DNA of 64,000 bases from Atrina japonica (GCA_030159075.1 BROG01000440.1:533501-597500), one strand, 5' to 3'; counted from the stretch's first letter, positions 22,263 through 33,729 are shown. The notes: generated by a model not told the origin, from the letters alone. Made by a program: numbers and translations.

Positions 22263-22860
22263 TTTCTTTCATTTTATTTAAGTATCTGCTGAGAGACAAA
22301 CATTAGAAGAAATAATCAACATAGAAAAAACCTATAAATAATTTGATGTTCGGAATGAAAAAGTCGACAAATAATATTTTTTTGTAATTATATACACTTG
22401 CGTGTGGGTTGGGTATAGGATTTTGTGAAAAAGATGATACAAAAAATGAAAGTAATGGTCAAAACACACGGAAATACACAAAATGTCACATTTGCTATAT
22501 TTTGTCTTTCAATGAATTTATATATTTACTGAAATAATATCACCCATTGCTTTAGAATTTAAATTTGATAATCAAAACATATCAAGGTTAAAATTAACTC
22601 TACAATCTACAAGACTATTTCTGTATAGAAACGCATATAAAAATGTTGACTTGTCGCTCATTTACGTATTTTCTTTTAAATCACAGAATCACAAATGTTT
22701 ATATCATATATCACACATGTCAAATTATTACGTCTATGTGATATATGTATATCATACTTTTATGATTTGGAAACCTGTAGATATTTTAGCAACTCATAAA
22801 ATTATCCATTTATAGATGTTTATGTACTCTACAAGCGCAATTCAATGTTTAGATCGGGAG

Positions 22861-22987
<127 letters not shown>

Positions 22988-23184
22988 GTATAGACAAAAC
23001 TGTATTTAACTATTGTCATTTTATGGATATATGTACGGATGAAAACTCACCTGTCAATTGCATCTGTTGGCAGTTCATTTATAATATTCACCATTCTGGT
23101 CCGTAATAAGATATACAGAAATAGAAAAGAATACATATCGATGAACGAATAGATCTTGCGGTAATTAAAACACAAATATATATC

Positions 23185-23405
23185 TGAAATGTTTCGCTCT
23201 CGTTTAATTTTCTCCATTTTCACTCTTAGATATTAGGGCATATTTACAATGAAAAGGATTTTTTTAAGCTTCATAATGGAAGCACAGAGACACAAACGAT
23301 TCATAAATTCATAAATTTATGGTGATTTAAGGCGAAATTAAGACGAACTAAATTTGTCGTAAAGGCAAAACTAGCCAGGGCGGAAATTCCCAGGAATACA
23401 ATATA
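23185..23405. repeat. unnamed dispersed repeat, copy 1
   Basis: Shares with 31870-32070 the series TTTAATTTT, AATGGAAGCA(C/T), TATGGTGATT, AAGGCGAAA and AGGGCG(A/G)AA, in the same orientation. It may be a non-autonomous element, but its ends are not defined. Confidence 0.5.
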
Positions 23406-23741
23406 TATCTATAGTATTTGCATTGGAATTTAAATGTTGTTTTACCTCACATGTATCTTTATCAGATGGTGTCGATTATCATTTAAAAATGTCCTAACCA
23501 AATAATTTTAAATTCATATCATATTTCTGTATATTGGCAACCAATCAATTCACAATTCATTATTGAATCATTTGATTATGGTACCAACATATTTTACATT
23601 GATATTACGAGACTATAGAAAGCGAATAGATATGTTTATATGTCTCAACAGTTTCTCTCTTGATGCCTCAATTATCAAATTATAGTTTTTTGTTGCTCAA
23701 GCTTTTATAAACGCTTATTGAAAAATCAAATCAAAAGACTT

Positions 23742-23778
23742 CAACGCTCAGATCAAAAGACTTCAACGCTCAGATCAT
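23742..23778. repeat. direct duplication of 22-23 bp
   Basis: ATCAAAAGACTTCAACGCTC occurs twice back to back, followed by AGATC. Confidence 0.8.
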
Positions 23779-24019
23779 TGAACTATTGTTATCATTTATC
23801 TAACGCCCTTTCCTACTCTTTTCTTGGGTTGAAATAATGACAAGGCATTCGCTTTTACATATTAAGGATTACTGACACTTAACACAGCCAATGTCATTGT
23901 CCAGCATTATTTTTTAGGACACAGTGTGTGATAAACAGGTATATTTTCTTTGTTCTGGGCCTAAATTATATCCATTTGTCAGTTTTCTCTAAAAATGAAC
24001 CAGTGGTACTTGCAATCTT

Positions 24020-24021
<2 letters not shown>

Positions 24022-24085
<64 letters not shown>
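24022..24085. repeat. (CA)n microsatellite
   Basis: Uninterrupted CA dinucleotides. Confidence 0.95.
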
Positions 24086-24087
<2 letters not shown>

Positions 24088-24167
24088 CAATATTAAAAAA
24101 CTTGTATGATGATTTGCATTATTTTGTGTGAGTCTTCTAAGAGATATATACAATATAAAAAAAACAG

Positions 24168-25216
24168 ATACCAAAGTATAAATCAATAGAATGTCCAGGA
24201 CATAGATACAACTCCGGTTAAAATGGACAAACAATGTCACAATTGGTACAGACGTCTCAACAACCGCCCACGAATAGGCAACTCAACATTTCAATTGGTG
24301 AAACAGAGTAATCGCAAACATGACTATTATACCGACCATAAAATTTGCGGAACGTTGACATTAAACGCGGTTTTGGATATCCCTGTGTCAATAATTTGTC
24401 AGTGAGTAGTTTACCTCTGTATATGAAATCTTCATATGTTGTACACGCCCTGGCATATCGGATCATTTGTGAAATATAAACTCGCGGGTGACTGAGGGAT
24501 ATGACTACTTAAATGTGGAAAATTTACGATGGGAAAGCCGAAATCGTCGCGTTTATCGTATAACTTAGTTGCTAATTTCCCGTCTGTGTTTATATTAAGT
24601 AAAATGTCTAAGTATAAAGCGTGTGTGCTTGATTCTGTTGTATCTTTAATTTCTAGTTCGCTGGGATATATTGACATGTGTATGAAAATTGTCATTATTA
24701 ATTGACAAAACGTCGTCGATATATCTAAATGTCAAATTAAAGGACACCGCTAACTTTTTCTTCTTTTGATTCAGCAGTTTCTTAATGAAGTCTGCTTCGT
24801 ATGAATAAAGGAACAGGTCGGCCAATAAAGGAGCACAATTAGTGCCCATAGGAAAGACGACAGTTTGTTGAAAGACCACGTCTCCGAACATTACAAATAT
24901 ATTGTCTATTAGAAATTTTAGCATGTTTTTATATCAACTTCAGTATATCTGTGTGTAGAATCAGAGTGGTGTTGGACGAAATAAGTATCCTGATAGCCAA
25001 TCACTAGATATTTAAACTTTCGGGTACCACCTTTAGTGAAAAAGCAGATGTCTATGATGCTGAAAAGTCTTTCTTTTAATTTTAGTAGTGTAAAGAGTAG
25101 TGTAAAGAGTAGAGAAGTCATAAATTTTGATACTGTGAATTCGAGAAAAATTGTGTGCCTTCAAATTTTCTAAAAGCTATTTAGAAGTTTTAAGTATCCA
25201 CATCTGATTTACACCG
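24168..25216 (-). mobile_element. PLE-type retroelement copy, RT region present but frameshifted
   Basis: Reading on the minus strand, it starts at about 25216 with the SR(S)G...QMW block. It continues through the motif-A region, FFTKGGTRKFKYLVIGYQDTYF, LIDNIFVMFGDVVFQQT, PMGTNCAPLLADLFLYSYE, FRYIDDVL (both Asp present), YLDILLN, IRYARACTTYEDF and YGRYNS, then the stop, at the same place as other copies. The frame is broken at least three times (around 24930, 24690 and 24450). The 3' tail has an internal deletion of about 150 bp: TGGACAAAC at about 24230 joins directly to GTCACAATTGGTACAGACG. It ends with CAGATACCAAAGTATAAATC at 24168. Confidence 0.85.
24257..25121 (-). pseudogene. broken RT coding region of the 24-25 kb copy
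   Basis: Four overlapping minus-strand frames (24918-25121, 24646-24924, 24432-24695, 24257-24466) cover consecutive parts of one protein, so frameshifts are the only defect between them. GTNCAPLLADLF and YIDD are intact, but PMG is preceded by VVF instead of GI. The segment 24399-24426 is the 28-bp stretch homologous to the satellite unit at 1-8018. Confidence 0.8.
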
Positions 25217-25414
25217 TTTCTGGTATATATATATACCGCACCATATGAAATATTTTAAGAATTGTTTTCATTTTCATTTCATACAAACACATATTGTAAT
25301 AAGAATTAATACATTTACAATAAGTTGCTTTTGGCTACTCTGCAACAGAAGACAGTCACTCCCACATGAAACTTGTGCCTCATTTTGAGCTTTTCCAAAT
25401 GCCTTTGAATTCCC

Positions 25415-25560
25415 ACTTACTATGCCAGGGTGTGTTCAACATATGAACTCTTCGTTCGTAATATTCCGTAATCACCTGCAATTGGTGTTTTGACTTACAA
25501 ATCATCCGATATACCAGGGCATGTTCAACATATGTACATTTCATATACAGAAATAAAAAT
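25415..25560 (+). mobile_element. two short tandem fragments of the PLE-type RT C-terminus
   Basis: TATGCCAGGGTGTGTTCAACATATGA at 25420-25446, and CAAATCATCCGATATACCAGGGC...TTTCATATACAGAAATAAA at 25497-25557, each match the IRYARACTTYEDFIYRG coding stretch of other copies. The second ends inside the 28-bp segment from which the satellite derives and runs straight into the CxxC repeat at 25560. Confidence 0.7.
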
Positions 25561-25830
25561 GAAGAAGTACCAATTAATAATCGAACCTCAAGTCCATTAG
25601 AGTACGACGAATTAGATGTGCAATGATCTCACATGAAGAACAAATGCGAATCCCAAACGGGATAGGACGAGGTGTTCGAAAGGAGTCAACATCCTCTGCT
25701 GGCATGCAACATTCGTCGCAAATGTTCCATGGAAACCTTTCTAGCACGAAGAACGGGTCAAATTCGGTGAAAAGGTCAAGTTTGGTGAAGAAGTCAAGTT
25801 CGGTGAAAAGCACGATTGGCAAAAGGGAGT
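25560..25830 (-). pseudogene. CxxC...CxxC zinc-ribbon-like coding repeat, copy 1
   Basis: The minus-strand frame 25574-25822 (82 codons) reads through ICDECCMPAEDVDSFRT, then PIPFGIRICSSC and HLIRRTLMDL. The two CxxC pairs about 26-28 residues apart look like a small zinc-binding module. A second, frameshifted copy lies on the plus strand at 61925-62140 and keeps CDGCGMPAEDADSFRT and IPFGIRNCSSC. Conservation of the encoded peptide suggests the family was once coding. I cannot name it; it could be an exon of a mobile element or a captured host exon. The upstream residues are a repetitive F-T-E-L/K-L-D-F-F stretch from an AAGTTCGGTGAA-type short repeat. Confidence 0.5.
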
Positions 25831-25933
25831 CACTCCGGAATACTATCTAATATTGTTGAGAGGGGGACTTAATAATGTTTAGCAAGACCCCTGTATCGAC
25901 CATAAAACTTCTTAAACGACGATTTCAAGCGTT

Positions 25934-25992
25934 CAACAACGTAACCATGTGTATGTAGTTTATTGGCGAGTCGCTTTAAGGTTACGTTGTTG
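25934..25992. repeat. 13-bp perfect inverted repeat (hairpin)
   Basis: CAACAACGTAACC at 25934-25946 and GGTTACGTTGTTG at 25980-25992 with a 33-bp loop. Downstream, GGTATCTGAGATTTTTTATAT resembles the 3' end of the PLE-type tail. Confidence 0.65.
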
Positions 25993-26489
25993 GTATCTGA
26001 GATTTTTTATATTTAAATTCTTATCCTGGACATTTTGAAGATTTATACATTGTGATTTCAGTTTTATTGTTGTTATTGTCTCCGCTTCTTAACATAGATG
26101 TCGGTACAGTGCTGCTGGGGTTTATTGTTTATAATATCTACGAGTATCTCAGTTTATAAGATTTACTCGACCCATTATTCAGTCTTGAGTGCGCATGAGC
26201 GTGGCGTGTGTGTAGGGGAAGAAGACGTTGTGTTCAATTCAAAATATGAAATGTAGGGATAAATAATTTGTAATCCAGACCATTGATAATGTTTAAACCA
26301 TATATACTTTCATTTACAAGAATGACTCTTAGAAAATACTCTTAGAATCCACACGACTGTTATCGGCTAGACGTGACGGTATAGCTGCGTTTGATAACAA
26401 AGTTTACTAAATATCCTTGACAGCTCGGATAGACTGATGGTTTGTCAGAATAAGGTGAAAGTGAAGATTTAACACCTTTGTATATATAA

Positions 26490-26600
26490 CAAATTTCAGA
26501 TACCAAAGTATAAATCAATAGAATGTCAAGGACATAGATATAAATCCGGTGAAAATGGACAAACACGGACCTCTGGAAACCAAGAGGTGGGATCAGGTAG
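26490..26600 (-). mobile_element. PLE-type 3' tail fragment, younger subfamily
   Basis: CAGATACCAAAGTATAAATC, a GGACATAGATATAAATCC stretch, TGGACAAACACGGACCTC and CCAAGAGGTGGGATCAGGT. It is cut off at GGATCAGGT. Very close to the tails at 50808 and 57480, so it is a short 5'-truncated insertion. Confidence 0.85.
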
Positions 26601-26995
26601 AATATTCGTAACCTTTTTTTTTAAGTTCACAGGGCCAATGACTATCCAGTTTAGAATACAACGTCTAAGGGATATCGGTAATAACTATATAATTACATAT
26701 CCATTTAATTCTTGGATTAAAACTGAAAATGGTTGCAATTTTAAAAATGTTCCTTTCCATGCCTCTTCTTAAATTACATAGTAGTTGATACTATCCTAAA
26801 GATAAAGCTTGTCGTTTTGACCAAAAGGCATTAAGAAAAAAAAAGATGCTTAAGATATTGATTTCTGTCACATATACCTCATCGTGTCAGCTAGAATGTA
26901 TAATAGATGTAGAAAATAAATCCAAAATCAGACAATGGTGTTATGCAAAGACAAAGAATAATCTCAAATGTATTGTCAAAATCATTGATTCGTTA

Positions 26996-27052
26996 ATACC
27001 GATTGTCACGAGGATTCATTCCTCATTTAGTATATTCGGATTGACTCAGTTA
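26996..27052 (+). mobile_element. small PLE-type tail fragment
   Basis: CCGATTGTCACGAGGATTCATTCCTC and TTCGGATTGACTCA match ACCAATTGTGACGAGGAT...CTCCTC and TTGGACTTGACTGTG of the intact tail. The frame 26846-27079 that crosses it is not a gene. Confidence 0.5.
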
Positions 27053-27067
27053 CTAAGGTTCTTTAAC

Positions 27068-27313
27068 TTAAAATTTTAACCTTTCTAAAATAAAGTTTGA
27101 TATTAATGTATTATCTTCCGTATGCAGAAAGCACATGTTTGATAATCCAGCAAAGAGTTCCTCTGGAGTTGAAGAGTCATGCCCGCGTGACTTTCCTGGA
27201 GGCTGGATCGTAAATTGCATACATAATTGGTGTGGATATGTATATAGTTCCTTGCAGGGTGATGCATTACTGAAAACATGAGGTATTGACTTATTGACGC
27301 ACTCTAAAGTCAT
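27068..27313 (-). CDS. unrecognised 81-codon open frame
   Basis: A frame of ordinary amino-acid composition (FAGLSNMCFLHTEDN near its end) in DNA that looks less AT-rich than its surroundings. I see no domain, no splice-site support and no repeat partner in the window. It could be a decayed exon or chance. Confidence 0.2.
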   Translation of the reverse strand: MTLECVNKSIPHVFSNASPCKELYTYPHQLCMQFTIQPPGKSRGHDSSTPEELFAGLSNMCFLHTEDNTLISNFILERLKF

Positions 27314-28017
27314 TTATCATTATAATGGAAAGATATTACTGATTGATTTTCACCGTACCACATATTTAACTTGCATTGATTAGTTCAATGGGTAAAACAT
27401 ACGCTTATACAACAATCAACAAAGACATTTTTCCAGTATCACATCATAATTCAAATTTGAAAACAATTGTTTTATTTTCAATTTTTTTCTTTAAAATGTC
27501 AAACCATCATAGCCTTTATTAGTTTGGTGGAGGTCAAATGTGTACAAACGTCAAATTTACAAAAAAAAATAAAAATTAAAAAAAATAATAAAATAAAACA
27601 CCAGAAGACATACATATCATATCATGTCATGTCAATAAAGAATGTTTTTTTATACGTACATCATCTAAATAATAATATTTTGATTATTATGTATCAAAGT
27701 TGTCACTCATAATGCGTTACTTAAATGATGAATGGATGAAATGAAAGTATGGGGGAAATATTCAACATTTAGCATTTGAAATTCGAATGATACATGAACA
27801 ATCATTAAATGTTTAAATTCATAAAGCTAGCCCCCGATGTGATCAAGTATGGTTATCTGAAAAACTTCACCCCGACATACCAAATTGAAGTGGTGGAAAC
27901 AGTAGAATAAAGCATCCATTTAGATAATTAGGGCGAAAGTGTTAACAGTATCATATCATATGCATGTTACACTGCAGTCTTAACCAATTTAATTGCCGTA
28001 AGTTCGTACTTATCGTC

Positions 28018-28186
28018 ATTGAGCAGTGAGGGTTCTTTAACGTGACAACACTCACTGTGACACGGGACCTCGGTTTTTACTGTCTGATCCGAAAAACAGG
28101 AAACCAACCTGCCACCGGCTGGACTCGAACTCACGACCTCATGATGAAGAGTCGAGCACGCTACCGGCTGAGCCAGGCAGGCTCCC
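28018..28186 (-). mobile_element. tRNA-headed SINE
   Basis: On the minus strand: GCCTGCCTGGCTCAGCCGGT (A-box-like TGGCTCAGCCGG) and GTGAGTTCGAGTCCAGCC (B-box-like GTTCGAGTCC), spaced as in a tRNA. The body follows, with AACCGAGGTCCCGTGTCAC and CACGTTAAAGAACC. The 72-codon plus frame across it is incidental. Confidence 0.75.
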
Positions 28187-28408
28187 TACTTCCTCGTAAA
28201 TTTAACATGACATTCTATAAATATGATAAAACGTTAACCTCTAATTATATTACTGTTTGACTTAATGTATAAGTTAGATGATACAAACATCTTATTTAGT
28301 TGTAATTTGTATGATAGTATTTGCATATGACACCCTTGACATAAATTTTCAAGTTTGTTTACGGAAATAATAGACCCATCGTATCGTAAATGAATATGTA
28401 CTGATGGG

Positions 28409-28651
28409 TTAAATATCTTTGTTGGAGATATGGTGGCGGGATATGATTGATTTATCAGCTTCAGAGAGAATGATACATGTCACAGGAATGATATCTGTAA
28501 GACATAGTAATAAAAACTTATGGCATGATGTCAATTTCACATCAATTGCTTTGAGCTTCCGGACTTCTTCTATAGTGTCTTTACTTACTCTTTTATTTCT
28601 AAAACATTTTGACAGATCGTTACGGATAAGACCTTGACTTGTTTGCGACAT
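28409..28651 (-). CDS. unrecognised 80-codon open frame
   Basis: Minus-strand frame with a charged N-terminal part (SKCFRNKRVSKDTIEEVRKLK) and a hydrophobic LLLCLTDIIPVTCIIL stretch near residues 47-62. A nearly coextensive frame exists on the plus strand (28419-28637), which weakens the case. No family recognised. Confidence 0.2.
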   Translation of the reverse strand: MSQTSQGLIRNDLSKCFRNKRVSKDTIEEVRKLKAIDVKLTSCHKFLLLCLTDIIPVTCIILSEADKSIISRHHISNKDI

Positions 28652-29194
28652 GTTTCATGATGAGAGTGAATTTAATAGTGGGGTTATATCTTCTCCAAAG
28701 ATGTCATTAAAGTTGAAGTTCATAATTTTATATTATGAAAGCAATTGAAATCAAAAGGAATCGTATACATATTTCCGAATTTTGCGTCAACTTATATTCA
28801 AGGAAAATGTTTTATTTTCAAAATGAAACATCGTTTCAATTCTATTGTGTACGCATATGCTTTTTAATATGCTGTTCTGTGTACAACATTATCCAAAGAA
28901 CGATTGCTCGGAAAAGTTGTTCTAAATCAACGAACAATTTGAAACAATTTGGAACAAATAGGTAGACAACAAGGTGATGTTTTGGTAATAGGTTTGTTTG
29001 TTGTTGCCGGGAAACCGGGAAACCATCAAAGAGATATGAATGACAAATTGGTCACATTTCATATTAATATTTTGAAACAATATACAGTATTCATAAAACA
29101 AGGTCTGGCAGCATGACAACATTATTTGAGAATTAACATTTTACTTATCTTTAGCTAATCGTGAAAATTATATATCGATATTAAGCACAAATCC

Positions 29195-29297
29195 AGAAAT
29201 AAAAAGGCACCATGCCCCCGGCTTGGGTTTGAACTCACGACCTATATTACCAACCGCATGGCTCCCTTGCATGACGCTTTAAGCACTCAGCCGCATT
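29195..29297 (-). mobile_element. tRNA-like SINE head
   Basis: Minus strand: GCGGCTGAGTGCTTAAAGCG (A-box-like) and GTGAGTTCAAACCCAAGCC (B-box-like) with tRNA-like spacing. No clear body is seen beyond GGCACC. A tRNA-derived remnant, not a functional tRNA, because the ends do not pair. Confidence 0.6.
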
Positions 29298-29299
29298 AT

Positions 29300-30925
29300 A
29301 AAAATGTATGTTTTTGGTTCCTATGTTTAGGGATCCGAACATAAGAACTGGATTGTAGATATAGAGATAGGTGAATGGTATAATTCTATGTAAATGCCAA
29401 TGAATCAGAAGAAACATACAGTGGAAAAAGATATATTTATAACGCACAAATATCACTACAACATTAAACGTATATCAATGACAACGGATCACAAAGCGAG
29501 CGATTTGTATAAATAAATCAAAATAAAGCACAGATACAGAAATGGGAGCCAGTGGAACGATACCGTATCGATTTAGTTCGAGTCAATTTTGTGATTTTGA
29601 AATTAACTTGAATTCAATTCAAATATGGTGCCTTTGAAATTAAAGTAAACAATCCTTCATTCGACTGTCAAAAGGAGAACATGCATTTCAACTTAATGTT
29701 GTCAGAACATAGGATTGTGGTTCTATAACACCTTAATCTATATTACATTGTCATTGTAAAGGTCAACGGTCGAGACGAAATAAATGATAAAATGTATCAA
29801 TATTTTACTTTGGTAAGCCTTAGATGTCCATTTAATTTGCAATAAAAAATTAAAAATAGCCATCCCGTTTCGAGACAGTAAAAAGATTGTTAACACGTGA
29901 CTTGGATACCTGAATACAGCACAAATAATCATTTAGATCCCTTTTGCATTAGTTTTTTGTTGTGAAATCAGATGCACATTGTTGAGTGACACATAGTGAC
30001 ATGACGGGAATCTATTATCAAAACTGGTGTTCTTTAGGCAATGACCACATATGAAAAACGTACGAGAGATATTGCACTTGTAAAGCTCGCATGTATTTAT
30101 CTGAGTAATTCTAAAAAGCTCAAGAAGGTCTAAATAGTGAATTATAAGTAAATACGAATACTGTGAATATGGCAGATTATACAATTAAAAACATCGATAT
30201 CATTTATATTTAGACTTAAAAAGTTAAATACTTAAAATAAAAACTGGAAACCAATAATGAATATACTAGTAATATTGAATACATATCAGTTTCTCTATTA
30301 TGGTGACACTTAATTTTAAAGTAAGTATATAAGGTATTGCGCCATTTTAATAAGGACATGCATTAATTTTAAAATTGAATTTATTTCACATTTGATTTCT
30401 TATTTACTAATTTATATGAAGATAGAAAATATTTAAATACATGTAGGTTAATTAGTGGAACACGAACCGAACACGAAATATCGCCAAGTCATTACGGACA
30501 CACACGTTCCTTATAGCTACTGCCAATCAAATGTCCAATAAATTAATTTTTATAATGTTATTCCATACGTTTCATGATTCAAATTCTTTGAAGCGCTATT
30601 AAAGTTTGAATTTAATCTATGAAATAGATGTGAAAACATATTTCTATATATTATATTTTAACCTTGATGCAATCGATAAGGTAATGGATTACACTGTAGT
30701 CATAAATAAACGCCTTCTTTAACTAACTTGGATATCTATGAATTTAATGGATAATATGCACGCGACACAGAAGTCAAACAGAAATTAATATCCCAATTTA
30801 AGTGGAATGGAATTAGAACGTGGCTATATTGTATCGATATTTTCATTAACTCAGTTTAAGGGACAAGTTTAATTTTATTCTTTTTATCAAAAGGAATTTT
30901 AGTTTTTTTTTGATACTTGCACTTT
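29300..30925. other. AT-rich intergenic, nothing recognised
   Basis: Short minus frames (29738-29932, 29933-30184) show no domain. No repeats or RNA genes supported. Confidence 0.45.
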
Positions 30926-30931
30926 ATTTAT

Positions 30932-31785
30932 CTTGAAACAAACTGTCGGCATTCCTATTGGAACGAATTGTGCCTCTTTATTGGTTGACCTGTTCCTTTA
31001 TTCATACGAAGCAGACTTCATTCAGAAACTGCTGAATCAAAAGAAGAAAAAGTTAGCAGTGTCCTTTAATTTGACATTTAGATATATCAACGACGTTTTG
31101 TCAATTAATAATGACAATTTTCATACATATGTCAATGTGATATATCCCAGCGAACTAGAAATTAAAGATACAACAGAATCAAGCAGACACGCTTCATACT
31201 TAGACATTTTACTTAATATAGACACAGACGAGAAACTAAGCTATATGACAAACGCGACGATTTCGGCTTTCCCATCGTAAATTTTCCACATTTAAGTAGT
31301 AATATCCCTCAGTCACCCGCATTTGGAGTTTATATTTCACAAATGATCCGATATGCCAGGGCGTGTACAACATATGAAGATTTCATATACAGAGGTAAAC
31401 TACTCACTGACAAATTATTGACACAGGGATATCGAAAACCGCGTTTAATGTCAACGTTCCGAAAATTTTATGGTCGGTATAGTAGTCTTATTTGCGATTA
31501 CTCTGTTTCACTAAGTGAAATGTTGTTGAGTTGCCTTTTCGTTGGCGGTTGTTGAGACGTCTGTACCAATTGTGGCGAGGATTCACTCCTCACGTATTTC
31601 ATTGGACTTGAACTTGGACTCATGGCGGGTGTGACCGGTCGACAGGGGATACTTACTCCTCCATGGCACCTGATCCCACCTCTTGGTTTACAGAGGTCCG
31701 TGTCTGTCCATTTTTACCGGATTTGTATCTATGTCCTGGACATTCTATTGATTTATACTTTGGTATCTGAGATTTTTTTATATTA
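30932..31785 (+). mobile_element. PLE-type retroelement, 5'-truncated inside RT motif B
   Basis: Starts at about AAACAAACTGTCGGC just before GIPIGTNCA, runs through the RT C-terminus to the stop at about 31555 and the full 3' tail ending TTTGGTATCTGAG at about 31770. The 5' end is preceded by unrelated T-rich DNA, as expected for a truncated insertion. Confidence 0.85.
30933..31555 (+). pseudogene. RT fragment with catalytic Asp-to-Asn change
   Basis: The first frame (30933-31280) carries GIPIGTNCA, FLYSYEADFIQKLLNQKKKKLAVSF, and FRYINDVL where sister copies have YIDD. The first catalytic Asp is therefore Asn. At about 31235-31250 a small deletion in the ...GK(L)ATKLYDKR region shifts the frame to a stop. 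The C-terminal frame 31343-31555 then resumes with IRYARACTTYEDF. Dead as an enzyme. Confidence 0.85.
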
Positions 31786-31869
31786 TTTAGGATTAAAGTA
31801 AACTTTAAAAATCTACTGTTTAATATTCCCTCGTTTCAAGATGAATAAACAGGGGGATTATGTTTACGG

Positions 31870-32075
31870 TATGCATAACAATTTTGGCTGACGTTTAATT
31901 TTTGCCATTGCCATTCTGAGATGAGAGTGCAAATTAAAATTAAAAACGGAATTTTGGAGCTTAATAATTGAAGCATGGATATTTATGACTATGGTGATTA
32001 AAAATGGGGTGAGTATGTTTTTTTTAGTATAAGGCGAAAATAACCAAGGGCGAAATTTTACAGGTATACAGTATC
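31870..32075. repeat. unnamed dispersed repeat, copy 2
   Basis: Partner of 23185-23405: CGTTTAATTTTTGCCATT, TTGAAGCATGG, TATGGTGATTAAAAATG, AAGGCGAAAATAACCAAGGGCGAAA and CAGGTATACA. Confidence 0.5.
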
Positions 32076-32439
32076 GCCAGGCTATAGACCTGCATCAATT
32101 AATTTATAATAACGACTGTGAATCTGCGAGACAAAACACGTGTTTGTTGACAGACTGTGTCAGTCTTTGATTTATTCTTTCCTATTTTACAATTAGTTCA
32201 GACGTACTGACACTCGTGTTTATCAAAAGTGTTTGCATCGAAATTTGATTTTTGAACTCCAATCTACATAAAAAATATAATATTATGATAATGTTAGAAG
32301 GCAATATAGTATTATCATCGAGTTTCAATACAATCCGGATTGTTTTTTATAGATATGAATATAAAAGGACCAACAGACATTCAGAATAGAATATTGACTG
32401 ATCTCAAAACAAGAAGACGACAAGCGTTCAAGTGTTTGA

Positions 32440-32850
32440 TGATCACATCGTCACTGAAGTGCCACACATTTTTGCCTGTGCTATGGTTTGACATCAATGC
32501 AGTGAGAGTTCCAGTTATTTTAGGTGCCTCGCCTTTGGTGAAGTGCCACACATTTTTGTCAGTGGTATGATTTGACATCAATGAAGTGAGGGTTCCAGTT
32601 ATTTTATGTGCCTCGCCTTAGGCGAAGTGCCACAGATTTTTGCCTGTGCTATGATTTGACATCAATGCAGTGAGGGTTCCAGCTATTTTACGTGCCTTGC
32701 CCTAGGTGATATAATACCAGGGCGTAATATATAATCTTGTATTAGGCCGCAACAGTCACTACCATTTTAAAAGTCTCTGGTATGACTATTTTGGGTATCG
32801 AACCAGAGGTATTCCGCTTCCGGGTCAAACAAAATTTTATTTCCGGGCTT
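32440..32850 (-). mobile_element. decayed SINE with a triplicated body segment
   Basis: The body shares AAGT(G/A)CCACA and GCCTGTG(C/T)TATGG with the SINE at 49477-49750. To the right, AAAAGTCTCTGGTATGAC and GGTATCGAACCAGAGG look like a worn tRNA-type head in minus orientation. The two frames here (76 codons +, 66 -) are by-products of the triplication. Confidence 0.55.
32457..32708. repeat. 84-bp tandem repeat, three copies
   Basis: Three consecutive 84-bp units each begin AAGTGCCACA(C/G)ATTTTTG, contain TTTGACATCAATG(C/A)AGTGAG, then CCAG(T/C)TATTTTA(G/T/C)GTGCC, and end CTTTGGTG, CTTAGGCG or CCTAGGTG. Confidence 0.9.
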
Positions 32851-33546
32851 GGCCTACATATAAGATGAACAAGAAAGAGTGACTGGTTTTTTTCTCCTAG
32901 GTAACCTTAACACGTGTGACAGAACCTGAACAGAATTGGAATTATTCGATATTGCAGGTCAATATTTGTTGGACTTCATTTTGTTGGCTGGTGACATCTC
33001 CTAAAACATAAACTATTCTCTATGGATAATAATAATTACTATTATGTGTTGTGTATGTGTTGAAGATGTTCAAAGTTACAATTCTGAGTGACAAGTAGTT
33101 GTCCAGTATAACCACCACTGTATGTAATGAGAGGTCGTGGGATAGTGCATCACTCTAAGATCGCTTGTTAGAACCTGCGAATTATACAAACATTTTTATA
33201 TAAAGATATTAAGATAAAGGTATAAGTTTCATAATGTGATAGAACGTTTTGATTATAAACATAAGGGGATTAGTGAGCAGTGTTTCAGTGAAGGGTGTCG
33301 CACAAAGATCGTTTGAATTATATCTTAGAACGTTTAGACACAGTTATATTGCAGATGCATTATAAAACGATATAGCGAGTATTTGTACCGTGTATTTTAT
33401 ATTACCTGTCTAGAACATGTCTCTGTGTATGATGACGAAGAAAAAGTATTTAAGAAATATACTAAAGTGTTAACGAGCGGCATTCAAAATATTTTTTTTT
33501 CTTTCATTATTTAATTCTTTTATATTCGGACGAACGCAAAGAGGGA

Positions 33547-33548
<2 letters not shown>

Positions 33549-33608
<60 letters not shown>

Positions 33609-33661
33609 GTAGAAGAAGAAGAAGAAAAAGAAGAAGAAGAAGAAGAAGAATGATGAAAATG

Positions 33662-33728
<67 letters not shown>
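33549..33728. repeat. compound (AAT)n - (GAA)n - (TA)n microsatellite
   Basis: AAT/TAA triplets to about 33606, AAG/GAA triplets to about 33648, then two TA blocks separated by a TT interruption at about 33683. The 89-codon minus frame is low complexity. Confidence 0.95.

Positions 33729-33729
<1 letters not shown>

Noticed and set aside
32457..32708. 84-bp repeat as a multimer of the 28-bp satellite
   Set aside because: 84 = 3 x 28, but the sequences share no core word. Its resemblance is to a SINE body.
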